Both the position numbers and the translations under genes were made by a program. Of a DNA stretch of 64,000 nucleotides, positions 16,300 through 24,820 are shown in pieces. Location: NCBI GenBank assembly GCA_044507605.1, contig JBIQJI010000005.1, positions 62,001-126,000 of the forward strand, written 5' to 3'. The notes beneath the pieces were generated by a model. The model was not told the origin of the DNA. It saw nothing but the letters and a program-made list of their open reading frames with translations, and did no database searches. This DNA is from Thermopolyspora sp044507605. Lineage in GTDB: Bacteria; Actinomycetota; Actinomycetes; Streptosporangiales; Streptosporangiaceae. Position 1 is the stretch's first letter. The number at the start of each line of letters is the position of its first letter.

Positions 16300-17423
16300 G
16301 CCGGCCCGGTCGGCAGCCACGCCATCACCTGGAAACCGCCGTCCGGCGCGTCGCCCACGCTGAGCCGGCCGCCCACCGCCGCGACCCGCGCGGCCATCCC
16401 GGCGAGCCCGTGCCCGCCCGCGGATCCGCCGCCCGCCCGGCCACGGCCGTCGTCGTCCACGTGCACCTCCACACCTTCGGTCTCGAAGCGCAGCGTAACC
16501 CGGGCCCTGGTCGCCCGGGCGTGACGCAGGGTGTTGGTCAGCGCCTCCTGCGCGACGCGGTAGACGGTCAGGTCCACGGCCGGGGGCAGCGGACGCTCCG
16601 CGCCCAGCACGGTCAGCTCCACGGGCAGCCCGGCCGTCGAGGCCAGCCTCCTCAGCCCGCCCGCCCCCTGCGCGGGCGCCCGCTCCGGATCGTCTCCGGC
16701 GCGCAGAATGTCGAGGATCCCCTTCAGCTCGGCCAGCGCCTCACGGCTCGCGCGGCGAATCACCGCCAACGCGGCGCGGGCCTCCTCGGGCCCGCCCTCC
16801 CGCTCGACGGCCTCGGCGGCGACGGCGGCGTGCAGCGCGATCACCGAGACCGTGTGCGAGGTGACGTCGTGCAGCTCGCTCATCACCTTCATCCGCTCCT
16901 CGCCGGCCCTTCTGCGCGCCACCTCCTCACGAGTGCGCTCCGCCTCGGCGGCGCGCCGCTCCACCTCCGCCGTGTAGGCGCGCCTCGCCCGCGAGGCCTC
17001 GGCGAGCTGGGTGACGACCGCGACCACCAGCACCCAGATGAACAGCGCGGCCACGTTCTCCACCGTCCCGTCGACGAGCACGGCGACCGCCGGGACCCCG
17101 ACCAGGAACCCCGCCCCGGCCCACCCCACCGCCCGTCGCCCCGCCGCGAGCACCGTGAACAGGGCCACCAGGGCGGGCGCGGGCCACAGGGCGTAGGCGT
17201 ACCCGAGCGAGAAGTAGATCGCGGCGCACCCCGAGCAGACCGCCAGGGCCGCGCCGGGGCGGGCACGAACCAGGCCGAGGCCGAGCACGCACCCCGCGAG
17301 CAGGACGTGACCGAGCACGTCGAGCGGCCGGGCGGACGGCTGGTTCGCCTGAGCCATGACACTGGTGATCACCACGACCGCCGCCGCGGCCGCGATCAGC
17401 GGCAACCTGCTCACGCAGGGCAC
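16296..17423 (-). CDS. Membrane sensor histidine kinase (NarL-partner type)
   Basis: 375 residues. An N-terminal part of about 140 residues with several hydrophobic segments (LIAAAAAVVVITSVM, VLGHVLLAGCVLGLGLV, AALFIWVLVVAVVTQ) is followed by a charged coiled linker and the HisKA_3 dimerisation helix, with the phospho-His in SELHDVTSHTVSVIAL. The HATPase domain has the N-box YRVAQEALTNTLRHA and GxG boxes VDDDGRGRAGGGSAGGHGLAGMAARV. There is no extracellular sensor domain of size, so the signal is probably sensed in the membrane. The start is GTG, with a second GTG three codons in (17414) better spaced from aggg. It is the first gene of a kinase-regulator-exporter operon. Confidence 0.86.
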   Translation of the reverse strand: MPCVSRLPLIAAAAAVVVITSVMAQANQPSARPLDVLGHVLLAGCVLGLGLVRARPGAALAVCSGCAAIYFSLGYAYALWPAPALVALFTVLAAGRRAVGWAGAGFLVGVPAVAVLVDGTVENVAALFIWVLVVAVVTQLAEASRARRAYTAEVERRAAEAERTREEVARRRAGEERMKVMSELHDVTSHTVSVIALHAAVAAEAVEREGGPEEARAALAVIRRASREALAELKGILDILRAGDDPERAPAQGAGGLRRLASTAGLPVELTVLGAERPLPPAVDLTVYRVAQEALTNTLRHARATRARVTLRFETEGVEVHVDDDGRGRAGGGSAGGHGLAGMAARVAAVGGRLSVGDAPDGGFQVMAWLPTGPA

Positions 17424-17553
17424 CCTAGCCCGTTCACCCGGCGGGCGAATCCCCCCAGCGCGGTACGACCGCTACCGCCGACGACGTGCGGGAAAGCAGG
17501 ACGCTCCCGGTGCTCCGGTTGCCGTTGACGTGCGGCGAGAGGACCATGGCCTG

Positions 17554-18420
17554 GTGCGTTTCTCGATCAACATTCCGAACTTCGGCGACTTCGCCGACGC
17601 CAGGACGGTGGCCGCCGTGGCGGCGGCGGCCGAGCAGGCGGGCTGGGACGCGTTGCTCATCTGGGATCACCTGCTGCGGCGCAAAAGCCAGGGGAAGGCG
17701 TTCGGCGATCCGTGGATGCTGCTGACGGCCGCGGCCCTCGCGACCGGCCGCATCAGGCTCGGCACCCTGGTCACCCCGGTGGCGCGGCGGCGGCCGCACC
17801 AGCTGGCCCGGCAGGTGGCCACCCTGGACGCGCTGAGCGGCGGCAGGGTGATCTTCGGGGCAGGGCTCGGCTCCCCGCTCGCGGACGAGTACGCGAGCTT
17901 CGGCGAGCCGGCCGACCCCGTCGTGGTGGCCCAGCGCCTCGACGAAGGGCTGGAACTGCTCGGCCGCTACTGGTCCGGCGAACCGGTGACCCACCACGGC
18001 CGCCACTACCACGTCGACGACGTGACGCTGCTGCCGGCCCCCGTGCAACGGCCCCGCCCGCCGATCTGGATCGCCGGCGTCTGGCCGCACCGGCGCCCCA
18101 TGCGCCGCGCCGCCCGCTTCGACGGCGTGGCGCCGATGTTCGAGTCGACCGGCCACGGCTACGCGCCGGCCCCGGAGGAGGTCGCCGACCTCGCCGCGTA
18201 CGTGCACCGCCACCGCGACCCCGCGCGGCACGGCGAGCCCTTCGAGATCGTGACGGGCGGCGTCAGCCCGGCCGACCCCGCCCGGGCCCGCGACCTGCTG
18301 GGCCCCCTCGCCGACGCCGGCGCCACCTGGTGGGACGAGCGCCAGCCCATCGACGGCCCCGACCTCGACCGCCTCGCCCCGGTGCTGCGCCGCGTCGAAC
18401 AGGGCCCGCCCACCCTCTAG
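17554..18420 (+). CDS. LLM-class (luciferase-like) flavin/F420-dependent oxidoreductase
   Basis: A 288-residue TIM-barrel of the bacterial luciferase superfamily. It starts RFSINIPNFGDFADARTVAAVAAAAEQAGWDALLIWDHLL, with the cofactor-contacting GRIRLGTLVTPVARRRPHQLARQVATLD and GGRVIFGAGLG. Actinobacterial members often use F420 and oxidise or reduce small organics. The GTG at 17554 is chosen because gagagg lies about 12 bases before it and the homologous core starts at once; upstream in-frame sequence to 17356 is antisense to the kinase gene. It is a single gene, convergent with the TetR regulator. The substrate is unknown. Confidence 0.82.
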   Translation: MRFSINIPNFGDFADARTVAAVAAAAEQAGWDALLIWDHLLRRKSQGKAFGDPWMLLTAAALATGRIRLGTLVTPVARRRPHQLARQVATLDALSGGRVIFGAGLGSPLADEYASFGEPADPVVVAQRLDEGLELLGRYWSGEPVTHHGRHYHVDDVTLLPAPVQRPRPPIWIAGVWPHRRPMRRAARFDGVAPMFESTGHGYAPAPEEVADLAAYVHRHRDPARHGEPFEIVTGGVSPADPARARDLLGPLADAGATWWDERQPIDGPDLDRLAPVLRRVEQGPPTL

Positions 18421-18456
18421 CCTCCCGGCCGCCGTCCCCCGCCTTCACGTACCGAG

Positions 18457-18484
18457 TCGTGCCGGGTGCGGCCACCCGGCACGA
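18457..18484. terminator. hairpin 1 between convergent genes
   Basis: A perfect 12-bp stem (tcgtgccgggtg / cacccggcacga) with a 4-base loop, 36 bases after the stop of the LLM gene. Confidence 0.75.
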
Positions 18485-18491
18485 CGAGGAA

Positions 18492-18511
18492 GACCCGGCC
18501 GGGGCCGGGTC
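18492..18511. terminator. hairpin 2 between convergent genes
   Basis: A 9-bp perfect stem (gacccggcc / ggccgggtc) with a 2-base spacer, directly after hairpin 1. Stacked GC-rich hairpins of this kind are typical of actinomycete terminators. Confidence 0.6.
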
Positions 18512-18543
18512 GTCCCCCGCGGTGCCGCCGAGCGTGGAATCAG

Positions 18544-18576
18544 GCCGGCCCGTCACCGGCACGAAACCGGGCCGGC
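18544..18576. terminator. hairpin 3 between convergent genes
   Basis: A 9-bp perfect stem (gccggcccg / cgggccggc) with a 15-base loop. It is the third inverted repeat in this 208-base convergent gap and lies nearer the TetR stop at 18630. Confidence 0.5.
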
Positions 18577-18629
18577 GACGCCGGCGGGACCGGCAGGACC
18601 GTCGCCGGCGTCAGGACCGTCACCCGCCA

Positions 18630-19229
18630 TCAGGCCGCGCCCGCCCGGCGGCCGAGCAGCGGCAGCAGCACCCGGTCGACGAGCTCGGCCAGGAAGGCGT
18701 CGTCGAGCGGCCGGCCGGTGACGAACGCGCGGGAGAACAGCATCGCCGAGGCGACCTCCGCGAGCAGGTCCCGGGGGGCCGTGGCGGGCAGCTCGCCCCG
18801 GGCCGCCGCCCGCTCGAGCACCGGCTCGAAGGCCTCCCGCTTATCGTCGATCATCCGCGCGCGCACGGCCCTGGCCAGTTCCTCGTCGTGGTGCATCGCC
18901 GTCATCAGGCCGAGCAGCAGCCCGGCGTCGTGCCCGGTCAGCGCGTCGCGCATCGCGCGCAGGGCGCCCAGCAGGTCCTCCCGGAGATCGCCGGGGTCGG
19001 GCCGCTCCGCCATCCGCTGCCCGGCGCGCCGCTCGACGGCGGCCACGACCAGTTCCGCCTTGCCCGACCAGCGGCGGTACATCGTGGCCTTGCCGGCGCG
19101 GGCGCGAACCGCGATGGCGTCCATGCTCATGCGGTCGTAGCCGACCTCGGCCAGCAGTTCCAGCGCCGCGCCGAGGATCGCCTCCTCGCGCGCCTCCCCG
19201 CGCCCAGCGGGAGCGCCGTCACCCTTCAC
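18630..19229 (-). CDS. TetR/AcrR-family transcriptional repressor
   Basis: 199 residues. The N-terminal helix-turn-helix is clear (EEAILGAALELLAEVGYDRMSMDAIAVRARAGKATMYRRWSGKAELVVAAV), and the C-terminal ligand domain is of the TetR_C type with several helices. The GTG at 19229 lies 5 bases after ggagg and is preferred over longer versions that run through the operator. Its candidate operator is at 19250-19266. A nearly identical 17-mer at 23441-23457 precedes the small membrane protein gene, so that gene is a likely second target. The ligand is unknown. Confidence 0.85.
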   Translation of the reverse strand: MKGDGAPAGRGEAREEAILGAALELLAEVGYDRMSMDAIAVRARAGKATMYRRWSGKAELVVAAVERRAGQRMAERPDPGDLREDLLGALRAMRDALTGHDAGLLLGLMTAMHHDEELARAVRARMIDDKREAFEPVLERAAARGELPATAPRDLLAEVASAMLFSRAFVTGRPLDDAFLAELVDRVLLPLLGRRAGAA

Positions 19230-19249
19230 CGCCACCTCCCCGGTTGTGA

Positions 19250-19266
19250 ACGAAACGGTTCCGTTC
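19250..19266 (-). promoter_or_regulatory. TetR operator, autoregulatory copy
   Basis: On the minus strand this reads gaacggaaccgtttcgt, 21 bases upstream of the TetR start. It contains aacgg-aa-ccgtt and is identical in 16 of 17 positions to 23441-23457. Confidence 0.65.
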
Positions 19267-19413
19267 GTATTATCGCGGCCCGGCGGGAACGCGGGCGCCC
19301 GGAGACCGGCCCGGCGGTGAGGCAGAGACAACATGCGCCGCCGCCCGCGCCTCGACCGGCAGGGGTACGTACCGGCGGCGGTTCCACCGGCAGGGGTTGG
19401 CATCGGCGGGGGT

Positions 19414-20202
19414 TCAGCCGGCGTCGGCGGGTTCCCGGCCGAGCTCGTCGCCGACCGTCGCTGTGGTGCGCAGCAGGGCCTCGGCCACCGGGCCCTCGCC
19501 GCCCTCCGGCAACGACGCCGACGTCGCGATCACGGCCATGGCCGCGGCCGGCACCTTGCCCCGGAACACCGGGGCGGCGATGGTGCGCACGCCGTTGACC
19601 GACGGTGTGTTGGCCGAGATGCCGGCGCGGCGGATGTGCTCCAGCTCGTCGCACAGGCCCGGGTCGGCGGCCAGCGCGGCGGTCAGGCCGGGCACCTCCT
19701 GCTCGGGCAGGAACGCGCAGAAGACCCTGCCCTGCGCCGAGCCGGTGCTCGGCAGCCGGGTGCCCGTGCGCACGCTGATCCGGATCACCCGGTCGGTGTT
19801 GTCGTCGACCCGCACCACCACGGCGCAGTCGCCGTCCCAGACGCTGAGCACCACGGTCTCGTCGATCTCCCGCACGAGGCGCTGCATGTGCGGCCCGGCG
19901 GCCCCGATCACCGGCATGCCGGCCCGCGCGGCGGCGGACAGGGTGAGGATCTGCGGGCCCAGCGAGTACAGCGCCTCGCGCTCGTCGTAGCGCAGCAGGT
20001 CGCTCTCTCGCAGCGCCTTCGTGTAGCGGTGCGCGGTCGCCTTGCTGGTGCCCAGGCTCGCCGTCAGCTCGTTGAGGCTCAGCTGTGGACGGCTCACCGT
20101 GAACGCGCTGAGGATCATCGCCGCGCGCTGCACGGTCTGGATGGCCGGGGCCGCCCGCCTGTTCCCGTTGCGCGAGGGAGAAGGCGGCGTCTCGTCGCCC
20201 AT
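19414..20202 (-). CDS. IclR-family transcriptional regulator (copy 1)
   Basis: 262 residues. A winged helix-turn-helix (IQTVQRAAMILSAFTVSRPQLSLNELTASLGTSKATAHRYTKALRESDLLRYDEREALYSLGP) is followed by the IclR effector domain with VLSVWDGDCAVVVRVDDN, RISVRTGTRLPSTGSAQGRVFCAFLP and the late NGVRTIAAPVFRGKVPAAAMAVIA block. ATG at 20202 follows ggaagg with 7-base spacing. It is closely related over its whole length to the regulator at 22217 (shared SKATAHRY, LSVW, VRTG, SAEGRVFC-like blocks), pointing to a duplication. It lies downstream of the M20-like gene, after a 393-base gap. Confidence 0.88.
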   Translation of the reverse strand: MGDETPPSPSRNGNRRAAPAIQTVQRAAMILSAFTVSRPQLSLNELTASLGTSKATAHRYTKALRESDLLRYDEREALYSLGPQILTLSAAARAGMPVIGAAGPHMQRLVREIDETVVLSVWDGDCAVVVRVDDNTDRVIRISVRTGTRLPSTGSAQGRVFCAFLPEQEVPGLTAALAADPGLCDELEHIRRAGISANTPSVNGVRTIAAPVFRGKVPAAAMAVIATSASLPEGGEGPVAEALLRTTATVGDELGREPADAG

Positions 20203-20595
20203 ATCGGTTCCTTCCAGCAAGGGATGAAGCTCACCGCAAAAGGACGATCACGTTGCGACCTGCAGACGATATCGTGCCACGCCGCATACGCACCCGTCGC
20301 CGACACGTCCGGCAAGCCGCTGTGCGCGGATCCTCTCAGCCCCGGCCGCCGGAGGCGGCCGATCTCGGTCACGGCTCTGTCTCGCCCGCCGCCCGTGCGG
20401 CCCGGCCCGCTCCGGGCCGGGGCACTACGGGCCGGTGCCCGACGGCGATCGGGTGGTCTCGCCCTGCGCCCGTACGGGCCGGTCCGTGCCGTTCGTGCCA
20501 GGGCACACCCGGCGGCTCGCCCGGTTCGGCGACCTGCCGGCCGTCCTGTGGCCGCGGCCACTCCGTCCCGCCGGCGCGTCGCCTCGTCCCCTCGC
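20203..20595. other. gap between two minus-strand genes
   Basis: No gene is convincing. It holds a 10-bp palindrome acgatatcgt (20266-20275), 63 bases upstream of the IclR start and so a possible operator. A small hairpin ggccgcc-gga-ggcggcc (20344-20360) may end transcription of the M20-like gene. Confidence 0.4.
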
Positions 20596-21948
20596 TCAGG
20601 GGGCCGTCGCGGGCGCGACGGCATGCCGGAGGGCGATGTCGGCGTAGACGCGGGCGTACGCGAGCAGGGCCGACAGGTCGAACACGTCCCTGCGGGGGTC
20701 GGCCGGGTCGGGACGCGCCTCCGGCCCGAGCCTGGCCGTCGGCACGCCGTGGCCGCGCAGCACGACTCCGTCCGTCGAACCCTTCCAGCCCGAGATGACC
20801 GGCGCCTCGGCGAGATGCTCGCGTTCCCAGGCGGCCACGGCGTGCCGGACCACGTCGGCGTCCGCGGGCGTGCGGCCCGCCTGGTGGGCCAGCCGTACGT
20901 CGACCGACAGCCGGCAGTCGGCGAGCGGCGTGCCGGCCAGGTCGTGGGTGAGCCGGTCGGTGATGGCGGCCACGATCTCGCCCGGATCGTCGCTGGGCAG
21001 CGTGACCACGTACAGGTGCAGCTCGGCCAGGCCGGGCAGCAGGTCGGGCCGGGCCGCCAGGCCGCCGCGCACCGCGCCCAGCCCCACCTCGGCCGCGATC
21101 TGCCCGACGGCGGGCCGCACCGCGAGATGCTCGTCGCGCCAGCGCTCCAGGGCCGCGATGACCGTGCCCAGCCCGCCCAGCAGGCCGCCGGGGGGAGCGG
21201 CCAGGTGCCGCGACGGCACCGGCAGGAAGCCGCTGTGCAGACTCACCCGCACGAACAGGGCACCCGGCTCCTCGTACAGCACGCCGGCGGGCCCGCCCCT
21301 GGCCACCACGGCCGCTGCCGGCAGCCCATGGGCGCGAAGATACGCCTCGGCCCCGATCGTCCCGGCGCCGTCGGGGCCGGTGCAGTCGTCGTCGGCAGCG
21401 AACGGCGAGCGGTGGGTGCCGGAGGCGGCGAGCAGCAGCGACAGCCGATGCCGCACTCCGGCCTCGTCGAGTGTCTGTGCGGCCGCGGCGAACCCGACCA
21501 GGGCCGCCGCCGCCGGTCCCCGCGCGGCACCGAGCCCGAAGCCCGTCACCAGCCCGGCCGCCCGATCGACCTCGAACCGCCGGAGGGGGGCACCGTTCCC
21601 GGTCACCCACCGGTCCCGCCACGGATCGCCCGAGAGCGAGGTGTCGAGGTGCGAGCAGAACAGCAGCTCACCGGCCTCGCCCGGCACCGGACCGCCGTCG
21701 CCGTCGCGGCCTTCGACCCGCGCGCTGGTGGCGGTCAGGTTGGCGGCCGTGGGAGAGAGGGGTTCGACCCGCCAGGAGATGGCGGGCCAGCGCTGCTGCG
21801 CCCAGGCGGCCAGCCGATCGGCGGTGGGACGTTCGTGGCCGCGCGGCGTGCGGCCGTGGGTCAGCAGGTGGAGGGCGTCGATGACGCACTCGCCGTCGAT
21901 GGCGGTGGCGGCGGTTTGCTGAAGATGCCGCAAGATGTCTATCGCCAT
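20596..21948 (-). CDS. M20-family metallopeptidase-like protein with altered metal site
   Basis: A 450-residue protein with the outline of M20/ArgE/DapE amidohydrolases. It has LLFCSHLDTSLSGD (the H-x-D pair), a central lid-like region with GGLLGGLGTVIAALERW, and a C-terminal ISGWKGSTDGVVLRGHGVPTARLGPE matching the family's late His/Gly-rich block. Two expected catalytic elements look lost: the GxGxxDxKG aspartate is replaced in GFGLGAARGPAAAAL, and the EE general-base pair is absent where LLLAASGTHRSPF stands. It may bind a ligand or carry only one metal. ATG at 21948 is the first codon of the conserved part; ggag lies 11 bases before it. It is divergent from an IclR gene. Confidence 0.7.
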   Translation of the reverse strand: MAIDILRHLQQTAATAIDGECVIDALHLLTHGRTPRGHERPTADRLAAWAQQRWPAISWRVEPLSPTAANLTATSARVEGRDGDGGPVPGEAGELLFCSHLDTSLSGDPWRDRWVTGNGAPLRRFEVDRAAGLVTGFGLGAARGPAAAALVGFAAAAQTLDEAGVRHRLSLLLAASGTHRSPFAADDDCTGPDGAGTIGAEAYLRAHGLPAAAVVARGGPAGVLYEEPGALFVRVSLHSGFLPVPSRHLAAPPGGLLGGLGTVIAALERWRDEHLAVRPAVGQIAAEVGLGAVRGGLAARPDLLPGLAELHLYVVTLPSDDPGEIVAAITDRLTHDLAGTPLADCRLSVDVRLAHQAGRTPADADVVRHAVAAWEREHLAEAPVISGWKGSTDGVVLRGHGVPTARLGPEARPDPADPRRDVFDLSALLAYARVYADIALRHAVAPATAP

Positions 21949-22020
21949 GATCTTGATTGCTCCACGCTGGGCCCGGGGGTGCGGGGGGACTGCCGCTGCC
22001 TGACTGGCCCTCACTTTATC

Positions 22021-22035
22021 CGAGACGGCATCTCG
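22021..22035. promoter_or_regulatory. inverted repeat between divergent M20-like and IclR genes
   Basis: cgaga-cggca-tctcg, with a further ctcg following, lies in the shared 268-base promoter region. The surrounding AT-rich stretch (22035-22080) could hold both promoters. Control by the adjacent IclR protein is a guess from position. Confidence 0.3.
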
Positions 22036-22216
22036 TATCTCGATCAAATACACTCCTTTGCATTACCTTGAAAAAGGTCCGCTGATCCACATTCGTCCTG
22101 GTAGATGCCGGTGCTAGGGGTAAGTCCGGCGATCCCCGGTTCGAGCGACATGCTGCGCGCCGGCGGCGCCGGTGGATAGAGTGTCCGACCCGACAGGAGC
22201 CGACCCGGGAGACGGT

Positions 22217-22987
22217 ATGCGCGACCTCACCACCGCCGTCGAGGCCGACGCCGTGCCCGACGCCCCGGCGATCCAGACGGTGCGCCGCGCGGCGACGATC
22301 CTCAGCGCGTTCACCGTGGAGCGCCCCCGGCTCAGCCTCAACGAGATCACCCAGTGCCTCGGCACCAGCAAAGCCACCGCCCACCGCTACGCACGGGCCC
22401 TGCGCGCCGCCAACCTGCTCCGCTACGACCCCGAGCAGGCCACCTACACCCTCGGCCCCCAGGTGCTCGCCCTCGAAGCCGCCGCCCGCGCCGCCCTGCC
22501 CATCGCCGCCACCGCCCAGCCCCACCTGGAGGCGCTGGTCCGCCAGATCGACCAGACCGCCGTGCTGAGCGTCTGGAACGGCGAGAGCGCCGTCGTGGTC
22601 GGTTGCGCCGACACCACCTCCGGCGCCGTTCAGCTCAGCGTGCGCACCGGCTCCCAGCTCGACCTGCTGCGCTCGGCCGAGGGCCGCGTCTTCTGCGCCC
22701 ACCTCCCCGTCGCCGAGGTGCCCGGCCTCGCCCGCCGCCTCAAAAGCTCCCCGGAGCTGCGTGCCCTGCTCGCCGAGATCCGCGAAACCGGCATCGCCGA
22801 GAACTCCCCGGCCGAGACCGGCGTCCGCGTTCTCGCCGCCCCCGTCTTCGAAGGCGGCCAGGTCGTCGCCGCCATGTCCGTCATGGCCACCATGGTCTCC
22901 CTCACCGACACCTCCCACCGCGAAGCCGCCGAAGCCCTCCTGAAAACCACCCGCGCCCTCTCCACCGAACTCGGCACCGCCACCTGA
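22217..22987 (+). CDS. IclR-family transcriptional regulator (copy 2)
   Basis: 256 residues, built like copy 1 at 19414. The helix-turn-helix is IQTVRRAATILSAFTVERPRLSLNEITQCLGTSKATAHRYARALRAANLLRYD, and the effector domain includes VLSVWNGESAVVVGCADT, LSVRTGSQLDLLRSAEGRVFCAHLP and TGVRVLAAPVFEGGQVVAAMSVMA. ATG at 22217 has gggaga just upstream; an in-frame start at 22172 is possible. It diverges from the M20-like gene, the usual arrangement for an IclR regulator and its target. The near-identity of segments with copy 1 suggests both respond to similar ligands or compete for similar sites. Confidence 0.88.
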   Translation: MRDLTTAVEADAVPDAPAIQTVRRAATILSAFTVERPRLSLNEITQCLGTSKATAHRYARALRAANLLRYDPEQATYTLGPQVLALEAAARAALPIAATAQPHLEALVRQIDQTAVLSVWNGESAVVVGCADTTSGAVQLSVRTGSQLDLLRSAEGRVFCAHLPVAEVPGLARRLKSSPELRALLAEIRETGIAENSPAETGVRVLAAPVFEGGQVVAAMSVMATMVSLTDTSHREAAEALLKTTRALSTELGTAT

Positions 22988-23052
22988 ACCCCCATGGCCG
23001 AGGCGCGGCCGACCGGCGTCCTCGACCTGAAAGGCCGAGCGAACGCCCGGAC

Positions 23053-23364
23053 CTAGCCCTCGGCCGCCTCCGGGGCCGGAGTCTCCTTGCGCCCGAAGGC
23101 GCCGGGCCCGGCGTGGAAGAGCCCGATGAGCAGGACGCCCAGGGCCGCAGCGGCGAAGGCCCACGCAGGGCGGGCGGCCGGGTCGGCCCGGCGCAGAAGC
23201 AGGACCGCCAGGATGAGACCGCTCCAACCGGCGACCAGATTGGGGATGGGCCCGTTGCCGAGGACGCTGGGGTAGGACCGCCTGGTGATCCCCCGAACGA
23301 AGTGCGGGAAGGCGTTGCCGCCCATCACGCCACCCAGAAAGGCCAGCAGGATGGTCTGCCACAT
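23053..23364 (-). CDS. Small integral membrane protein, TetR-controlled candidate
   Basis: A 103-residue protein with about three hydrophobic segments (ILLAFLGGVMGGNAFPHFVRG, LVAGWSGLILAVLLL, AWAFAAAALGVLLIGLFHAG) and a hydrophilic Glu/Pro/Ala tail. No cofactor motif is seen and I do not assign a family with certainty. The ATG at 23364 (MWQTILLAF) follows aaggaga with good spacing and is preferred over an upstream codon adding 16 basic residues. The operator-like 17-mer at 23441-23457, almost the same as that before the TetR gene at 19229, suggests joint control. Confidence 0.72.
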   Translation of the reverse strand: MWQTILLAFLGGVMGGNAFPHFVRGITRRSYPSVLGNGPIPNLVAGWSGLILAVLLLRRADPAARPAWAFAAAALGVLLIGLFHAGPGAFGRKETPAPEAAEG

Positions 23365-23440
23365 GACGGTCTCCTTGCCATCGCCCGGGCGCCGGCGCCT
23401 GCGCCCCACCACACGTCCACGCCGCGCATGCCGCAGAACT

Positions 23441-23457
23441 GAACGGAACCGTTCCGT
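23441..23457 (+). promoter_or_regulatory. TetR operator, second copy
   Basis: gaacggaaccgttccgt contains the perfect inverted repeat acggaac-c-gttccgt (23443-23457). It lies 77 bases upstream of the small membrane protein start and matches the site at 19250-19266 in 16 of 17 positions. Confidence 0.65.
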
Positions 23458-23710
23458 ACACTAATGATGCGAACGGACGAAGCGCAAGCGGGCCATGGGA
23501 CCCGGCCCGGTTGCGACCGGCACGCCACTCAGGCGTCCTGCGTCGAGGACGAAGGTCGGCTTCTTCCCACCTGGTCGTTTCCCGAGGGCTGTCTTCATCC
23601 ATCACATGGTGGTCGTGCAGGCCGCTGCCGGTGCGGTCGCAGGCGGGCGTGAGACGCTGTGCCGCTTGGCGCAGGTCACGGCGTACCGCTCCGACCTCGC
23701 CTGCTTGGCG

Positions 23711-23986
23711 AGGTTGCCCGGAGTATGTGCTGCCGAACTGGCTGCCCGCGGCGGTGACGGTGATCTCATTTACGGTGATGCCGTAAGCCGGAGTGTCCTT
23801 GTAGCGCAGGCCAGGGGCATCGGCAAGGGCGTCGACGGCTTCCCTGAACGGCCGGAGGTTCCGGCGAGCGGCCTCCGCCCCGTCAGAGTCGGAGCACGAG
23901 GACGTCAGCGGCAACAGCCCGGCCGCCAGCGCCACGATGGCGAGACCGGTCCCACCGGACAGGAACGCTCGCCGGCGTCCGGTCAC
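23711..23986 (-). pseudogene. truncated lipoprotein gene fragment
   Basis: The minus-strand frame from 23986 (GTG) begins with a convincing lipoprotein signal: basic TGRRR, a hydrophobic core and the lipobox-like LTSSC with Cys at about 31. About 60 residues of plausible mature protein follow (REAVDALADAPGLRYKDTPAYG, NEITVTAAGSQFGSTYSG). After about residue 92 the frame turns into Arg/Pro-rich, non-protein-like sequence and runs on without homology, so the gene seems to have lost its 3' part. It could be a relative of actinomycete secreted proteins that carry a ligand-binding beta-fold; this is uncertain. It sits at the edge of gene-poor DNA. Confidence 0.45.
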
Positions 23987-24820
23987 GACCCGGATCCGCG
24001 CCGTCCGCGAACCGCCGGCCGGTCGGCCGACAGGCGCGGGAGGCCGGGCGGGGACCCTGGACGCCGCCGTCCCGCCTGCGGTGGAAGGAGGCGAGGACTC
24101 CGGAAAGGAGGGCGGGCCGGCGGGGGATTGTGGTGTGTCGGATGCCGAAGAGGCTGCCGGCGCGTGGGCCGGTGACGTGCTCGGTCGTCTGCTGCGGGGT
24201 CGTGCGAGAGCGGCTCATCGCCGCTCGGGTTGGGTTTCGGCATGACTCCCTCTCCTACGCGTCCATGCCGCGCCCTCATATGGGCCGCAGACGGCCACGC
24301 GGCGGCCGGTACAACGTGCCGGACTCGTCGCCTCCGTAGCAATGGGTAACGGCATCGGTGCCGATGAGTGACATCCGCCCCGTACAAGGGTCGGGGAAAT
24401 CCGCTTGGCACAGCGGCGCGCGCTGCCGGTAGCGGCCGGACGCACTCCTCCGGCGAGTTATGAGCCGGCCATGTGGCGCCTTGGGAGGAAACTCCTGACC
24501 GGAAGCGCTGCGGGGCCACGTCCCGCGGGGGCGTGGCGGCCGGGCCGGTGCCCGCATTGCGGGAATCCCGGGGCGGCCGGGGACCGCTTGGCGAACGGAT
24601 CTTTAACTGCGAGAAATCGGGCACGAACCGTTATTGCCCCTGGTCCGAAGCGCGTCGTACGGTCCACAACAAGGTCGCCGGAATCGTGTCGATAAATCGA
24701 CCGAACGCGATCGATGGGACCGAACAGGCGTGTGGCTCGGAGGTCCTGATGGGCTGTTCGCCGTCGTGCCCAGGGAAAGCGGACGACGGACACGACGGCA
24801 CCAGGATGGGAGTTATGGCA
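23987..24820. other. 834-base gene-poor stretch
   Basis: No frame shows consistent GC3 bias together with recognisable protein. Short open frames on both strands look random. The last 200 bases are less GC-rich and include gtcgat-aa-atcgac (24688-24701), a 14-bp inverted repeat about 120 bases before the next gene, which may be its operator. The stretch may be a remnant of lost genes, in keeping with the fragment at 23711-23986. Confidence 0.45.

Noticed and set aside
19333..22071. A 912-codon plus-strand frame across the IclR and M20-like genes
   Set aside because: It spans two genuine minus-strand genes and their spacer with no homology of its own.
24276..24557. Minus-strand frame of 93 codons in the gene-poor region
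   Set aside because: Arg/Pro-rich, no ribosome site at the start and no recognisable pattern.
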